A stretch of DNA of 35,608 nt from an uncultured Bacteroidaceae bacterium. GTDB lineage: Bacteria > Bacteroidota > Bacteroidia > Bacteroidales > Bacteroidaceae. The stretch lies in assembly GCA_905236065.1 (NCBI GenBank), contig CAJONZ010000113.1, forward strand, positions 1 through 35,608, written 5' to 3'. Shown in pieces: positions 25,968-34,965 of this stretch. The number at the start of each line of letters is the position of its first letter. Positions within the stretch are counted from its first letter, which is position 1. Both the position numbers and the translations under genes were made by a program. Under the pieces are notes generated by a model. That model saw nothing but the letters and a program-made list of their open reading frames with translations, was not told the DNA's origin and did not search any database.

Positions 25968-27875
25968 ATGAAAATCAACAATAGAAAATGGGTTACGATG
26001 ACCTTCATGGCGGGAGCTTTGGCAACTGTCATCACAGGTTGTAAAGACGACCACTTCGATTTAAATTCCGACGTGGCTGGCACCCAGACAATCTGGCAGA
26101 ACATCAAAAACAACCCAGACTTGTCGCAATATGCCGACATTCTTCAGAGTGTGTATTATTCCATGACAGATGAAAAAACCTCCTCTGAGACATACGCCGA
26201 TTTCCTGAACGGCGACCAGACACTCACCGTCTGGGCACCGCTGAACGGACAATTCGACTATGCCTACTACAAGGGACTTCTGGGCACAGGAATCCGTGAC
26301 AGCATTTACAAGGTGGAGAAAGAGCTCATCCGCAACAACATGACACGCTTCTCCTACGTGCTGAACGGACAAGACTCTGTAAAACTGGAACTTTTCAACG
26401 ATAAAGCCGCCTGGCTCAATTACAACCGGGCAACCCTTCAGGGTCGAAAGATTACGACACCTAACATTGCGGCAAGCAACGGTGTGCTGCACATCATCGA
26501 GACCCCTGTCACCTACCAACCCAACCTCTATGAGTACATGGCATCACGTCCAGACCTGGACTCCCTCAACAACTTCATCAAGGGATTCCAGAAACTGGAG
26601 TTCAACGAATATGCCTCTACACAGGGACCGACCATCAACGGAGAAGTCACGTGGGTGGATTCCATCACTTATGTCTCCAACAACTACACCAATCTCTACA
26701 TGGATGCCTACCTGAATCGTGAAGACAGTAACTACGTGATGATTATGCCAACCAACACGGCCTGGGATGCCATTTTGGCAAAGACCAAGAAGTATTACAC
26801 CTTCAAGCAGGAATACAACCAGACCATCCACACCCAGACCGAGTTGGGCAACGATACCACCTATGCAGCTAAAACGACCTTCACACAGGAGGAACTGGAC
26901 TCCATCCAGAACCTTTACTCCAAGAACGCCATCTGTCAGGATCTGACGTTCAATGCCAACTGGCAGTACGAAGGTATTCCCATCACAAGCATTCAGGACA
27001 TCCGAAATTTGGACACACGCAGAGATTCATTGCAGTCAACCGCGGGGACAAAGTTCAAGAAGGCAGGTTCCGTGGACGGGACAAGCAGAAACAACCCCGC
27101 TGTTGAGGTCGAGAGTTTCGCTGAGATGTTTGGCAATGAAGCCCCAGTGGAGACCAGCAACGGTTATGCCTATATCGTGAACGAATGGAAACTTCCTTCC
27201 GAGGTTTATGCCCCAGTGATTGACAAAGATGCCCGCCTGTCGCTCGAATACTCCGACAACAACTGTAACGCATCCGACCTCACGTGGACAATCGAGTACC
27301 CTTCGTTCATCGATCAAGATGAAGGTAGCACCATCCAGGTTGACTCCGTTTACAAGTACAACTACTTGCAGATGAGCGCAAAGACTTCGAACACACACCC
27401 TGGAGCCTATTTCAAGATTCCCAACGTGCTTTCTGCCACCTACGACATCTTTGTGGTCATCGGTTACAACCTCGCTGACAACAAGCCAAACAAGTTCCGT
27501 GCATGGTTGGCATACGACCGGGAAAACGACCGCATCGACATCGAGCGTAAAAACAGTACGGCGAAAAACAACGATGCCATCCTGAAGAATCCCAACGAGG
27601 ACGCCGTGGATGTTGACGGCGTAACAAGCCTTTACAATGGAAACTTCTTTGTCAACAGAGACATTCGCCCCAGCATCAAAAACGGAAAGCTCAATGCCGA
27701 GCTGACCGACACCATTTGTCTGGCACGCGACTTCACATTCCCCATCTGCTATCATGGGCTGAAAGACGCTTACCCAACGCTTTTCCTGCAAAGTAGCTTC
27801 ACTTCATCACAAAAGGATAAATATTCCCGTAACATTTGGGTCAACGCCATCATCCTGAAACCCAAAGACAATTGA
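25968..27875 (+). CDS. Second FAS1 lipoprotein with C-terminal beta-sandwich
   Basis: This 635-residue lipoprotein ends its signal peptide with ITGC (Cys25) followed by KDD, a good surface-export signal for Bacteroidota. A FAS1 domain follows, with QTLTVWAPLNGQFDYAYY (residues 84-101); a second has NYVMIMPTNTAWDAIL near 255. A C-terminal region from about 420 (AYFKIPNVLSATYDIFVVIGY, RNIWVNAIILKP) is beta-rich and has the same position as the sandwich of the preceding protein. The two genes therefore share one architecture and may be an old duplication, although their sequences have diverged widely. The function is unknown; ligand binding or bridging at the cell surface is inferred from the neighbours. 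Confidence 0.8.
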   Translation: MKINNRKWVTMTFMAGALATVITGCKDDHFDLNSDVAGTQTIWQNIKNNPDLSQYADILQSVYYSMTDEKTSSETYADFLNGDQTLTVWAPLNGQFDYAYYKGLLGTGIRDSIYKVEKELIRNNMTRFSYVLNGQDSVKLELFNDKAAWLNYNRATLQGRKITTPNIAASNGVLHIIETPVTYQPNLYEYMASRPDLDSLNNFIKGFQKLEFNEYASTQGPTINGEVTWVDSITYVSNNYTNLYMDAYLNREDSNYVMIMPTNTAWDAILAKTKKYYTFKQEYNQTIHTQTELGNDTTYAAKTTFTQEELDSIQNLYSKNAICQDLTFNANWQYEGIPITSIQDIRNLDTRRDSLQSTAGTKFKKAGSVDGTSRNNPAVEVESFAEMFGNEAPVETSNGYAYIVNEWKLPSEVYAPVIDKDARLSLEYSDNNCNASDLTWTIEYPSFIDQDEGSTIQVDSVYKYNYLQMSAKTSNTHPGAYFKIPNVLSATYDIFVVIGYNLADNKPNKFRAWLAYDRENDRIDIERKNSTAKNNDAILKNPNEDAVDVDGVTSLYNGNFFVNRDIRPSIKNGKLNAELTDTICLARDFTFPICYHGLKDAYPTLFLQSSFTSSQKDKYSRNIWVNAIILKPKDN

Positions 27876-27945
27876 TTTTAGCAAACAGGAATCATCGTAA
27901 AGTCTTAAAGTGTTTGGTTTATTTTAATACATTGTTTTTAACATT

Positions 27946-30900
27946 ATGATACGACATATTAATAACAACATTCTGCGCACAGGCATCGCACTCTGCATGT
28001 TCACGGCTTCTGCATCCCTCTTTGCGCAAGCAGAGGGACAAGAAACCCTGGAAGCACCCCAAAAGGCAAAAGTGGTCAAGCCTGAGCGTCAATATGAAAT
28101 GAAGACCGTCAGCGGCTACGTCTATGATGCCGCAACAGGCAACCCGATTGACGGAGCAAACGTGAAGGCATACGGCCACAACCGCTTTTCTGTCATGACC
28201 GACGAGAAAGGTCAATACACGCTGAGAGTGCCCGTGTTCGTCAACTCGCTCTACATCACCGTACCCGAGTACAACGACTTGCAGATTTCGTTCGACGGTG
28301 AGCAGGTGCCCGACGCTGCACTCTACTCTACCCTCTTCAAGAACATCTATGCTCCTCAGACTTCCACCTCACAGGTGAGCAAGGCCATCATCAACAACAC
28401 CAGTGCAGTCACTGTGGATGAGGAAATCGAAAAACAGCTGAACGGCGACATCCGTACCATTAACCGCACAGGTGTCAGGGGCCAAGGCGTGGCCATGTTC
28501 ATGAACGGCCTGAACTCGCTCAACTCCATTGCACAGCCGCTCATCGTGCTCGACGGCATGTTCATCGACATGCAGCTCGACCGCACCAGCATCCACGACG
28601 GTTTCTACAACAACATCCTTGCCGGCATCGACCCCGAGGACATCGAGACCGTGGAAATCGTGAAGAACGGAACCGCCCTGTACGGCTCACGCGGTGCAAA
28701 CGGCGTCATCCTTATCAACACAAAGCGTGGCCGCTCAATGGCAACACGCATCAACGTCAGCCTCAACGCCGGCTTCGAGTTGGCCCCTGGCTACACAAGC
28801 ATGATGAACGCTTCGCAGTATCGCAACTACGCCAGCAGCCTGATTGGTACGACTGAATACGGCCAGCTGCACTCCACGGCAAGCTCGCGTATTACCTTCC
28901 TGAACAACGATCCAAACTACTACTGGTATCCACTCTATCACAACGAAACCGACTGGAGCGACGGCCTTTACCGCACCGCTGCCACCCAGAACTACAAAGT
29001 CAGCGTACAAGGTGGTGATGACGTCGCCATGTACAACCTCTCTCTGGGCTACACCAACTCGCAGTCAACAGCCAAGCAAAACGGTTTTGACCGTCTGAAC
29101 ATCCGATTCAACACCGACATCAAGCTGGTAAAGAACGTATCCACCCAGCTCGACCTCTCCTACAGCAAGCTCGGATACAACCTGCGCGACAACGGATGGG
29201 CTGAAAGCTATGCCTCCAGCACCGTCTCCTCGCCTAATGTGCTTGGTCTCATCCAGTCTCCCTTCCTTTCCAAATACGGCTACTACACGGGCGACGACGG
29301 AAAGCTTCACCTTTCCAGCGTATATGCGGGCAAATACATCGACGACGACAACTATCCCTTCGACTTTGCAAGCGCATACGGCACAAACGCCGCACTGGCC
29401 AACCCCTACTGGATTCTGGAAAACGGCGACGGCTCGAACAAAAACCGTCAGGAGGTTACACAGTTCAACCTGAACGTGAATCCCCAATGGGATATTAACA
29501 AGCACCTCTCCATCTCCAACCGATTTGCCTATCAGCTGAACCGCACCAACGAGAAATTCTATCTGCCCGAGGCCGGTATTCCTCAATACACCTACGAGGG
29601 CTATGGCGACGTGACCTCCGTGGTGAAGTCCCTTTTCTCCAAGGAGACCTCCGTCTATGAGAACTTCAAGATTAACTGGGGCAACAACTACGGCATCCAC
29701 GACATTAACGTCTTCGGCGGTTTGCGCTACACCAGCAACACTTTCTCTGACAGCTACATGAGCGGTTACAACGCAGGCAACGACAAGATGCCGGACATGA
29801 AGAACTCGCTCGACTTCCGCAGCGTTCAGGGTAATCAGAACAAGTGGCGCAACCTGGCCTACTATCTGAACGCCAAGTGGGGAATCAAGAACACCTACTT
29901 CATTGAAGGCTCCTTCTCTGCCGAAACCTCCTCACGCTTTGGCCGTGAAACAGCCGAAGGTCTGAAAATGTTCGGCGTGAAATGGGGACTCTTCCCAAGC
30001 ATTCAGGGCGCATGGGTCATCTCTAACGAGAAATGGATGCAAAAAGGCAAAGGCATCAACTACCTGCGCCTCACTGCCGGCTACGACATCTCGGGCAACG
30101 ACAACATCGACTACGACCTTGCGCGTACCTACTTCAAGTCCTATACCTACCTGAAGAACGCCACGGCCCTGCAGCTTGCCAACATCGAGAATCAAGCTAT
30201 CCAGTGGGAAACCACCCGCAAGTTCAACGTCGGACTGGACGGTTCCTTCGTCAACAACCGCATTCAGGCAGGTATTGAGTTCTACGTAAGCAACACCAGC
30301 AACCTGCTTACCCAGAAGAACCTCAGCTACCTCACAGGTCTTCGAACCTATTACGCCAACGACGGTTCGCTCCGCAACGTCGGTGCCACAGTCAAGGTGA
30401 ATGCCATTATCCTCAATACAAAGAATGTTAAATGGCAGATTGGCGGAAGCATCGGACACTACAAAAACAAAATCACAGACCTTCCGACCGACGAATACAC
30501 CACAAAGATTTACGGCGCAGAAGTGCTGACCAAGGTGGGAAGCCCCGCAGGTCTCTTCTACGGCTATCAGACAGCAGGCGTGTTTGCCAGCAAGGAAGAG
30601 GCAAGCCATGCCACGACTCAAAACGACGGCTATCTGAAATATCCTACTGGTGTGACCAACAATCCATATAAGAACTTCCAGGCAGGCGACGTACACTTCA
30701 TCGACCAGAACAACGACGGCGTCATCGACGATGCAGACAAAATCGTCATTGGCGACCCGAACCCCGACATCTTCGGTGACATCTACACCAACCTGAAGAT
30801 TGGCAGCCACTGGACGGTGGACATCAACTTCAAGTACTCGCTGGGCAACGACATCTATAACTACCAGCGCAGTCAGCTGGAAGGGGTGAACAACTTCTAC

Positions 30901-31263
30901 AACCAGACGACAGCCGCAGTCAACCGCTGGTCATACGAGGGTCAGCGCACCGACATTCCACGCGCCGTTGCCACAACCTCCGAAGAGTGGGTGAACAACG
31001 AACGCTTCTCCGACCGTTGGATTGAGGATGGTTCTTACCTGAAACTCAAGAAAGTCCGCGTCAGCTACGAACTGCCCATCAACTCTGCGTGGATTCAAGG
31101 ACTCACCATCTGGGCCGAAGGCAACAACCTCTTCACCCTGACCAAATATTTAGGAAAAGACCCCGAGGTTTCTTGTGGTAACAGCGTACTCTATCAAGGC
31201 ATCGACGCCGGTCTCCTGCCAAGCGGACGCTCATTCAACCTGGGTGTAAAGATTAACCTCTAA
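27946..31263 (+). CDS. SusC/RagA-family TonB-dependent transporter (second, atypical copy)
   Basis: This 1105-residue protein has a signal peptide (ending SLFAQ, about residue 27), a 25-residue polar linker, a carboxypeptidase-regulatory-like domain (55-110, VSGYVYDAATGNPIDGANV) and a plug ending with GSRGANGVILINTKRG (247-262). The barrel and a KINL C-terminus follow. Two points are unusual: I see no EVVV-type TonB box, and the common RIRG plug motif is replaced by MFMNGLNSLNS (184-194) before PLIVLDG. It may therefore couple to TonB differently or have specialised. The 70-base gap in front of it is the largest in the operon, but I see no convincing promoter there. The SusD-like gene starts 23 bases after its stop. 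Confidence 0.92.
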   Translation: MIRHINNNILRTGIALCMFTASASLFAQAEGQETLEAPQKAKVVKPERQYEMKTVSGYVYDAATGNPIDGANVKAYGHNRFSVMTDEKGQYTLRVPVFVNSLYITVPEYNDLQISFDGEQVPDAALYSTLFKNIYAPQTSTSQVSKAIINNTSAVTVDEEIEKQLNGDIRTINRTGVRGQGVAMFMNGLNSLNSIAQPLIVLDGMFIDMQLDRTSIHDGFYNNILAGIDPEDIETVEIVKNGTALYGSRGANGVILINTKRGRSMATRINVSLNAGFELAPGYTSMMNASQYRNYASSLIGTTEYGQLHSTASSRITFLNNDPNYYWYPLYHNETDWSDGLYRTAATQNYKVSVQGGDDVAMYNLSLGYTNSQSTAKQNGFDRLNIRFNTDIKLVKNVSTQLDLSYSKLGYNLRDNGWAESYASSTVSSPNVLGLIQSPFLSKYGYYTGDDGKLHLSSVYAGKYIDDDNYPFDFASAYGTNAALANPYWILENGDGSNKNRQEVTQFNLNVNPQWDINKHLSISNRFAYQLNRTNEKFYLPEAGIPQYTYEGYGDVTSVVKSLFSKETSVYENFKINWGNNYGIHDINVFGGLRYTSNTFSDSYMSGYNAGNDKMPDMKNSLDFRSVQGNQNKWRNLAYYLNAKWGIKNTYFIEGSFSAETSSRFGRETAEGLKMFGVKWGLFPSIQGAWVISNEKWMQKGKGINYLRLTAGYDISGNDNIDYDLARTYFKSYTYLKNATALQLANIENQAIQWETTRKFNVGLDGSFVNNRIQAGIEFYVSNTSNLLTQKNLSYLTGLRTYYANDGSLRNVGATVKVNAIILNTKNVKWQIGGSIGHYKNKITDLPTDEYTTKIYGAEVLTKVGSPAGLFYGYQTAGVFASKEEASHATTQNDGYLKYPTGVTNNPYKNFQAGDVHFIDQNNDGVIDDADKIVIGDPNPDIFGDIYTNLKIGSHWTVDINFKYSLGNDIYNYQRSQLEGVNNFYNQTTAAVNRWSYEGQRTDIPRAVATTSEEWVNNERFSDRWIEDGSYLKLKKVRVSYELPINSAWIQGLTIWAEGNNLFTLTKYLGKDPEVSCGNSVLYQGIDAGLLPSGRSFNLGVKINL

Positions 31264-31286
31264 TCCTCTTAAAACCATCGATTACA

Positions 31287-33530
31287 ATGAAAAAGCAAAC
31301 ATATAGCATTAAAGGGAAAATGAAAAACATAAGCGCCCTCCTCGTCGGAGTATTCACGCTTCAGTTTTCACTCCTCGCCCTGTCTTCCTGCAATGACATG
31401 ATGACCGTGGATGCAGGCGACAAGACCTACGAGAATGCTCAGGACACCCTGTATTCCTATCTGGGCATCATGCGTGCCATGCAAGACATTGCCGAGCGTC
31501 AGGTCATTCTTGGCGAGATTCGTGGCGACCTTGTCAGTTCAACCGAGTACGCCACCGACACGCTCCACGCCATCTCCAACTTCGAGAACCCGCAAGACGG
31601 CTCCTGCTCCATGCTGAATGTGACAGACTACTACAACGTCATCAACAACTGTAACTTCTACATTTACAATTGCGACACCAATGCCGTCAAGTCGAACATC
31701 AAGTACATGATTCCAGAGTATGCCCAGGTAAAGGCCATCCGTGCGTGGGCCTACCTCCAGTTGGTCAAGAACTACCGCGAGGTACCCTACATCACCGAGC
31801 CAATCAGCAACCTCTCCGTCAGCACCAATTTCGACTTTGCAGGCAACATGGTCAACAAAGACAACCTGATTGACCGCCTCATCGCCGACGGACTCACCCA
31901 GATGGTTGACACACGCTATCCGCAGTACGGCAACACCAGCAACACCTGGGGAACCTGGAGCAACGGCTCGAAAGACATTTCCGCCCGTCTCTGCTTCATC
32001 CCTATCCGGGTTGTCCTCGGCGACCTCTACCTGCTTCGTGGCAATGGTGAGAACGACTACCGACAGGCTGCCCGCTACTACTACGAATACCTGAAACAGG
32101 AGACCATCCCACTCTACCTGCAAGGCTGCACCGCAACCAAGCTGAGAAACGGAGACATCAACGACACCCAATTGAACGCATGGGGCAACTGGGCAAACAC
32201 CTACACCTACACGGCTACCAGCTCCGAAGTCATCAGCGTCATCCCCAGTTCTGCCAACGCCGGATTGGGTAAGATGCTCACCCGCGTGGCCGACATCTAT
32301 GGCTACACACCGTCCTCCAGCCAGTCGTCCGACGCATCGGTCGATGATGAGGGTGAAAGCACCGGTGAGTACGAGGTCAGCGGTTCCATCAGCGTAACCC
32401 GCAACTACAAGCGTCAGTACTGCCCATCCGAGGCATACGTCGATGTCAACAACGCACAGACTTACATCACCTACAAGGAGAGCACCGTCAGCGGACAGGC
32501 CGAGATAAAGGACTCCATCCCCAGCCACGATGCACGCTACGGACGCTCCATCGAGGCCGACTTCAGCTACGAGGGCGAGCCCTATCCGCTCTGTTCAAAG
32601 GCAGCACGAGGCTATGAGTTCTACTACACCATTCCCATCTATCGCAAGTCGCTCGTATGGCTCCGCCTGGCCGAAGCCATCAACCGTGCGGGCTTCCCCG
32701 AGTTTGCCTTCGCCATCCTGAAGGACGGTCTGAACAAATACAACATCCCCGTGATGAAGACCTTCACCCTGGCTGAAAACATCACGACCAACGTCAACGG
32801 CTACGACTACTACACCAAGACGAATGCCGACCTGAACCTGACGGTCTATATCGACCCTGCCAACACCCGCAGCGTCTTCTACTATGACGGAAACGGTGAT
32901 TTCGTTGAATACACCAGTTCCGTCAGCTCCAACAAATGGGTCTGGAACCAGAACATCAGCACCTACCGTGCCATGGACTACGCAACCAAGTCCCCACTCT
33001 ACTACCTGACGGACACACTGCGCCTGACCCGCTTCAACCAGTTCCTCAACTTCAAGGACGACGTTTGGAACAGCACCTACGGCATCCATGCCAAGGGAGC
33101 AGGCATCATGGCACTCACCAAGGATAACAAGGCGGCCCAGTGGACTTCAACCAACGAGAGTCAGATTATCACCAACATCTATGGTCGGCTGGACGATGAA
33201 TACTACGACTATGCCCGTCAGCTCAATCTCCACGGTGTCACTGCCGCATCGACCACGCTGGCCGACACCATCGATGCCGTAGAGAACATCATCGTTGACG
33301 AACTTGCACTGGAAACCGCATTCGAGGGTAACCGCTTCACCGACCTTGTCCGCATTGCCGAGCACAAAAACGCCAGTGGCAAGCCGGGCACCCAGTGGCT
33401 GGCCAACAAGATTGCCAACCGCGGCACCCGAAAGGCCACCAGCACCGCTCCCGCCGTCAACGGCTACGACGGTACCCTCTACGTCAAGCTCCTCAATCCT
33501 GCAACATGGTACTTTGCACTTCCGCAGTGA
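31287..33530 (+). CDS. Oversized SusD-like surface lipoprotein (second copy)
   Basis: The 747-residue product is clearly longer than the usual 500-600 residues of SusD. The lipobox is LSSC (Cys35) followed by NDM; starting at the ATG at 31320 would shorten the basic N-region and is also plausible. SusD features include the early DYYNVINNCNFYIYN helix, the RAWAYLQLVKNYREVPYI segment of the TPR core, and LALETAFEGNRFTDLVRIAEHKN (about 673-695), the usual C-terminal motif. The extra length includes a Ser/Asp/Glu-rich linker (about 342-372, SSSQSSDASVDDEGES) leading into a beta-rich segment. It presumably forms the lid of the second SusC. A strong terminator follows 36 bases after the stop and closes the operon. 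Confidence 0.88.
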   Translation: MKKQTYSIKGKMKNISALLVGVFTLQFSLLALSSCNDMMTVDAGDKTYENAQDTLYSYLGIMRAMQDIAERQVILGEIRGDLVSSTEYATDTLHAISNFENPQDGSCSMLNVTDYYNVINNCNFYIYNCDTNAVKSNIKYMIPEYAQVKAIRAWAYLQLVKNYREVPYITEPISNLSVSTNFDFAGNMVNKDNLIDRLIADGLTQMVDTRYPQYGNTSNTWGTWSNGSKDISARLCFIPIRVVLGDLYLLRGNGENDYRQAARYYYEYLKQETIPLYLQGCTATKLRNGDINDTQLNAWGNWANTYTYTATSSEVISVIPSSANAGLGKMLTRVADIYGYTPSSSQSSDASVDDEGESTGEYEVSGSISVTRNYKRQYCPSEAYVDVNNAQTYITYKESTVSGQAEIKDSIPSHDARYGRSIEADFSYEGEPYPLCSKAARGYEFYYTIPIYRKSLVWLRLAEAINRAGFPEFAFAILKDGLNKYNIPVMKTFTLAENITTNVNGYDYYTKTNADLNLTVYIDPANTRSVFYYDGNGDFVEYTSSVSSNKWVWNQNISTYRAMDYATKSPLYYLTDTLRLTRFNQFLNFKDDVWNSTYGIHAKGAGIMALTKDNKAAQWTSTNESQIITNIYGRLDDEYYDYARQLNLHGVTAASTTLADTIDAVENIIVDELALETAFEGNRFTDLVRIAEHKNASGKPGTQWLANKIANRGTRKATSTAPAVNGYDGTLYVKLLNPATWYFALPQ

Positions 33531-33566
33531 AAGTAATCAGATCGTTCCTATTACCAATTCATATTC

Positions 33567-33593
33567 AAGCGCATCCCACTCCCGGATGCGCTT
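33567..33593 (+). terminator. Terminator of the FAS1-Sus operon
   Basis: A 10-bp stem (33567-33576 with 33584-33593, arm AAGCGCATCC) with a seven-base loop is followed by a run of T residues to 33599. It is the only clear terminator between 15230 and this point. Confidence 0.9.
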
Positions 33594-33687
33594 TTTTTTG
33601 CTCGCCATAGGCACCCGACCGCAATGCGGTCACTGCTCCGCAACCGAGGATACAAGCGTAGGGTGGCTTCCCGACAAAATGAAGCTT

Positions 33688-33765
33688 AACTCTATTCATC
33701 AAAAGAGTACTGCGTGAAATCGAATAGAGTTCTGCGTCATCTCAAATAGAGTACTGCGTTGCAAT
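33688..33765. repeat. Cluster B of 22-base repeats
   Basis: Three plus-oriented units of the GAGTWCTGCGTGAA family start at 33705, 33727 and 33749, again at a 22-base period, and half an inverted unit (AACTCTATTC) lies at 33688-33697. Positions 33688-33744 match cluster A (4298-4354) closely. ACTCTATTC at 33689-33697 and GAATAGAGT at 33722-33730 can pair. Compared with cluster A the left inverted arm is mostly missing. Confidence 0.85.
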
Positions 33766-33934
33766 CCATTGATTTCCATCTATTCCCATCCACTATTGGA
33801 TCACCAGGACGATGAAGGCGGGCAGAGATAACGATTTAGGCACTTTAGGCACTCCGACGTAATAAAATGGTCAGGAAATGAGTGAATAATCTATAATAAC
33901 GCACGTGAAAATGCGAAAAAAACAAACATTTCTG

Positions 33935-33976
33935 TACCTTTGTGTCACCTTTTGCGTCTCTGAACTGTTATATTTG
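33935..33976 (+). promoter_or_regulatory. Candidate promoter elements of the sigma-factor operon
   Basis: Two full matches to TAnnTTTG occur: TACCTTTG at 33935-33942 and TATATTTG at 33969-33976. Neither has a TTTG at the ideal 19-21 base distance. The ATG follows 50 bases after the second one. Either or both may be used, and the operon might also be autoregulated by its own sigma factor. Confidence 0.5.
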
Positions 33977-34026
33977 CGAATCGGTTCAAGAAAACAAAAG
34001 TTTAACCCTATAATAAAACAAGAATT

Positions 34027-34485
34027 ATGGATGTTTTTTTAAAGGAAATGATCGTTGAGATCTTTTTAATCGCTGGTGCTGTTGCACTCCCCGTTTTAAT
34101 CGTATGGTTGAATAACCGCAAAAAAATCAACGAGGCGAACCAACGTACTCAAATCGTGTTGGCGGCCATCGAGAAGAATGCAGAGACAGACGTTGAGGAT
34201 TTGCTCAAGAAGATGGCTCCGCAAAAGAACTTACTGAAGGAAAAACTGCTCACGAAACTGCTCTGGGGAGGAATCCTCTCGCTATTAGGTTTAGGTTGTA
34301 TTGCCATCGGTCTCTTCCTCGACTTCAAAGGCGGATGTTCCACCAAGGACCTAGCCTTACAATACTGGTTGGGAGGTAGCATCTTGGCCATAGGCATCGC
34401 CTTCCTCGTCACCTACGCTGTTGGCAAGAAACTTTTAGCCAAGGAGATTGAAGCAGAAGAAAAGAAAATGACTACACAGGCGTAA
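34027..34485 (+). CDS. DUF6249-like small membrane protein
   Basis: The 152-residue protein has three probable membrane helices: residues about 8-26 (MIVEIFLIAGAVALPVLIVWL), 79-99 (LWGGILSLLGLGCIAIGLFL) and 113-133. Between helices one and two lies a charged, helical cytoplasmic loop (NNRKKINEANQRTQIVLAA to KNLLKEK), and the C-terminal tail is strongly charged. This layout is that of the DUF6249 family as I remember it, commonly found beside ECF sigma factors in Bacteroidota. It is the first gene of a trio and the sigma-factor gene begins 3 bases after its stop. A role in sensing or in restraining the sigma factor is inferred from position only. Confidence 0.7.
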   Translation: MDVFLKEMIVEIFLIAGAVALPVLIVWLNNRKKINEANQRTQIVLAAIEKNAETDVEDLLKKMAPQKNLLKEKLLTKLLWGGILSLLGLGCIAIGLFLDFKGGCSTKDLALQYWLGGSILAIGIAFLVTYAVGKKLLAKEIEAEEKKMTTQA

Positions 34486-34488
34486 CCC

Positions 34489-34965
34489 GTGACACGCGAA
34501 GATTTCATAAAGCATGTGGAGCGCGAACAGGAAGCACTCAGAGGTTTCCTGCTCGCCCTCTGCTGTGGCAACAAGAGCAATGCAGATGACCTGGCACAGG
34601 ACACGTTGGTGAAAGCATACCTCTCATCAGCGGGTTATCAGGACAAGGGACGCTTCCGCTCGTGGCTTTTCAAAATTGCACATAACACATTCCTCAACCA
34701 CAAGGCGGGTATGCGCACTACGGAAAGCATCGACGAGGCACGAACGCTTGTCAGCAACGCTGCTGCCGACGCTCCTTTCGAGCATCAGGCTCTCTATCTC
34801 GCTCTTCGCACCCTTCCTCCCAAGGAACGTTCTGCCATCACGCTATTCTACCTTAGCGGATATAGTATCAAAGAAATTGCAACCATTACGGAAACCTCAG
34901 AAGATGCTGTCAAGAAGCAACTCTCACGGGGACGAGACAAATTAAAAGAAAGGCTACAATTATGA
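34489..34965 (+). CDS. ECF-type sigma-70 family RNA polymerase sigma factor
   Basis: The 158-residue protein has region 2 (NADDLAQDTLVKAYLSSAGYQ, then GRFRSWLFKIAHNTFLNH for -10 binding and core contact) and region 4 (ALRTLPPKERSAITLFYLSGYSIKEIATITETSEDAVKKQLSRGRDKLKERL), a helix-turn-helix for the -35 box. No other regions are present, as expected for ECF sigma factors. The start is GTG at 34489, three bases after the preceding stop; no ATG is available near the N-terminus. The next gene overlaps its stop as ATGA (34962-34965), so translation is coupled. The regulon is unknown. Its flanking membrane proteins are the obvious partners. Confidence 0.9.
   Translation: MTREDFIKHVEREQEALRGFLLALCCGNKSNADDLAQDTLVKAYLSSAGYQDKGRFRSWLFKIAHNTFLNHKAGMRTTESIDEARTLVSNAAADAPFEHQALYLALRTLPPKERSAITLFYLSGYSIKEIATITETSEDAVKKQLSRGRDKLKERLQL

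Larger units (their letters stand above)
33594..34026. other. Intergenic stretch with repeat cluster and promoter
   Basis: No gene is supported. A small hairpin (GACCGC AAT GCGGTC) lies near 33617-33631. The 22-base repeat cluster B is at 33688-33765. The sequence 33766-33930 shows nothing I can name except a short doubled TTTAGGCAC around 33836-33853. Candidate -7 elements for the sigma-factor operon lie near the right end. A short open frame from 33586 runs through terminator and repeat and is not considered coding. Confidence 0.6.

Noticed and set aside
27876-27945. Separate promoter before the second susC
   Set aside because: The 70-base gap has TTTG at 27913 and a TACATTGT-like box, but the spacing is only about 12 bases and the -7 match is poor.
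31539-32528. 329-residue minus-strand frame
   Set aside because: It is the complement of the second SusD gene, Val/Gly-rich and without domains.
33586-33717. Short plus-strand frame (MRFFLLAIG...) after the FAS1-Sus operon
   Set aside because: Its start lies in the terminator stem and its end in the 22-base repeats, so it is most likely non-coding.
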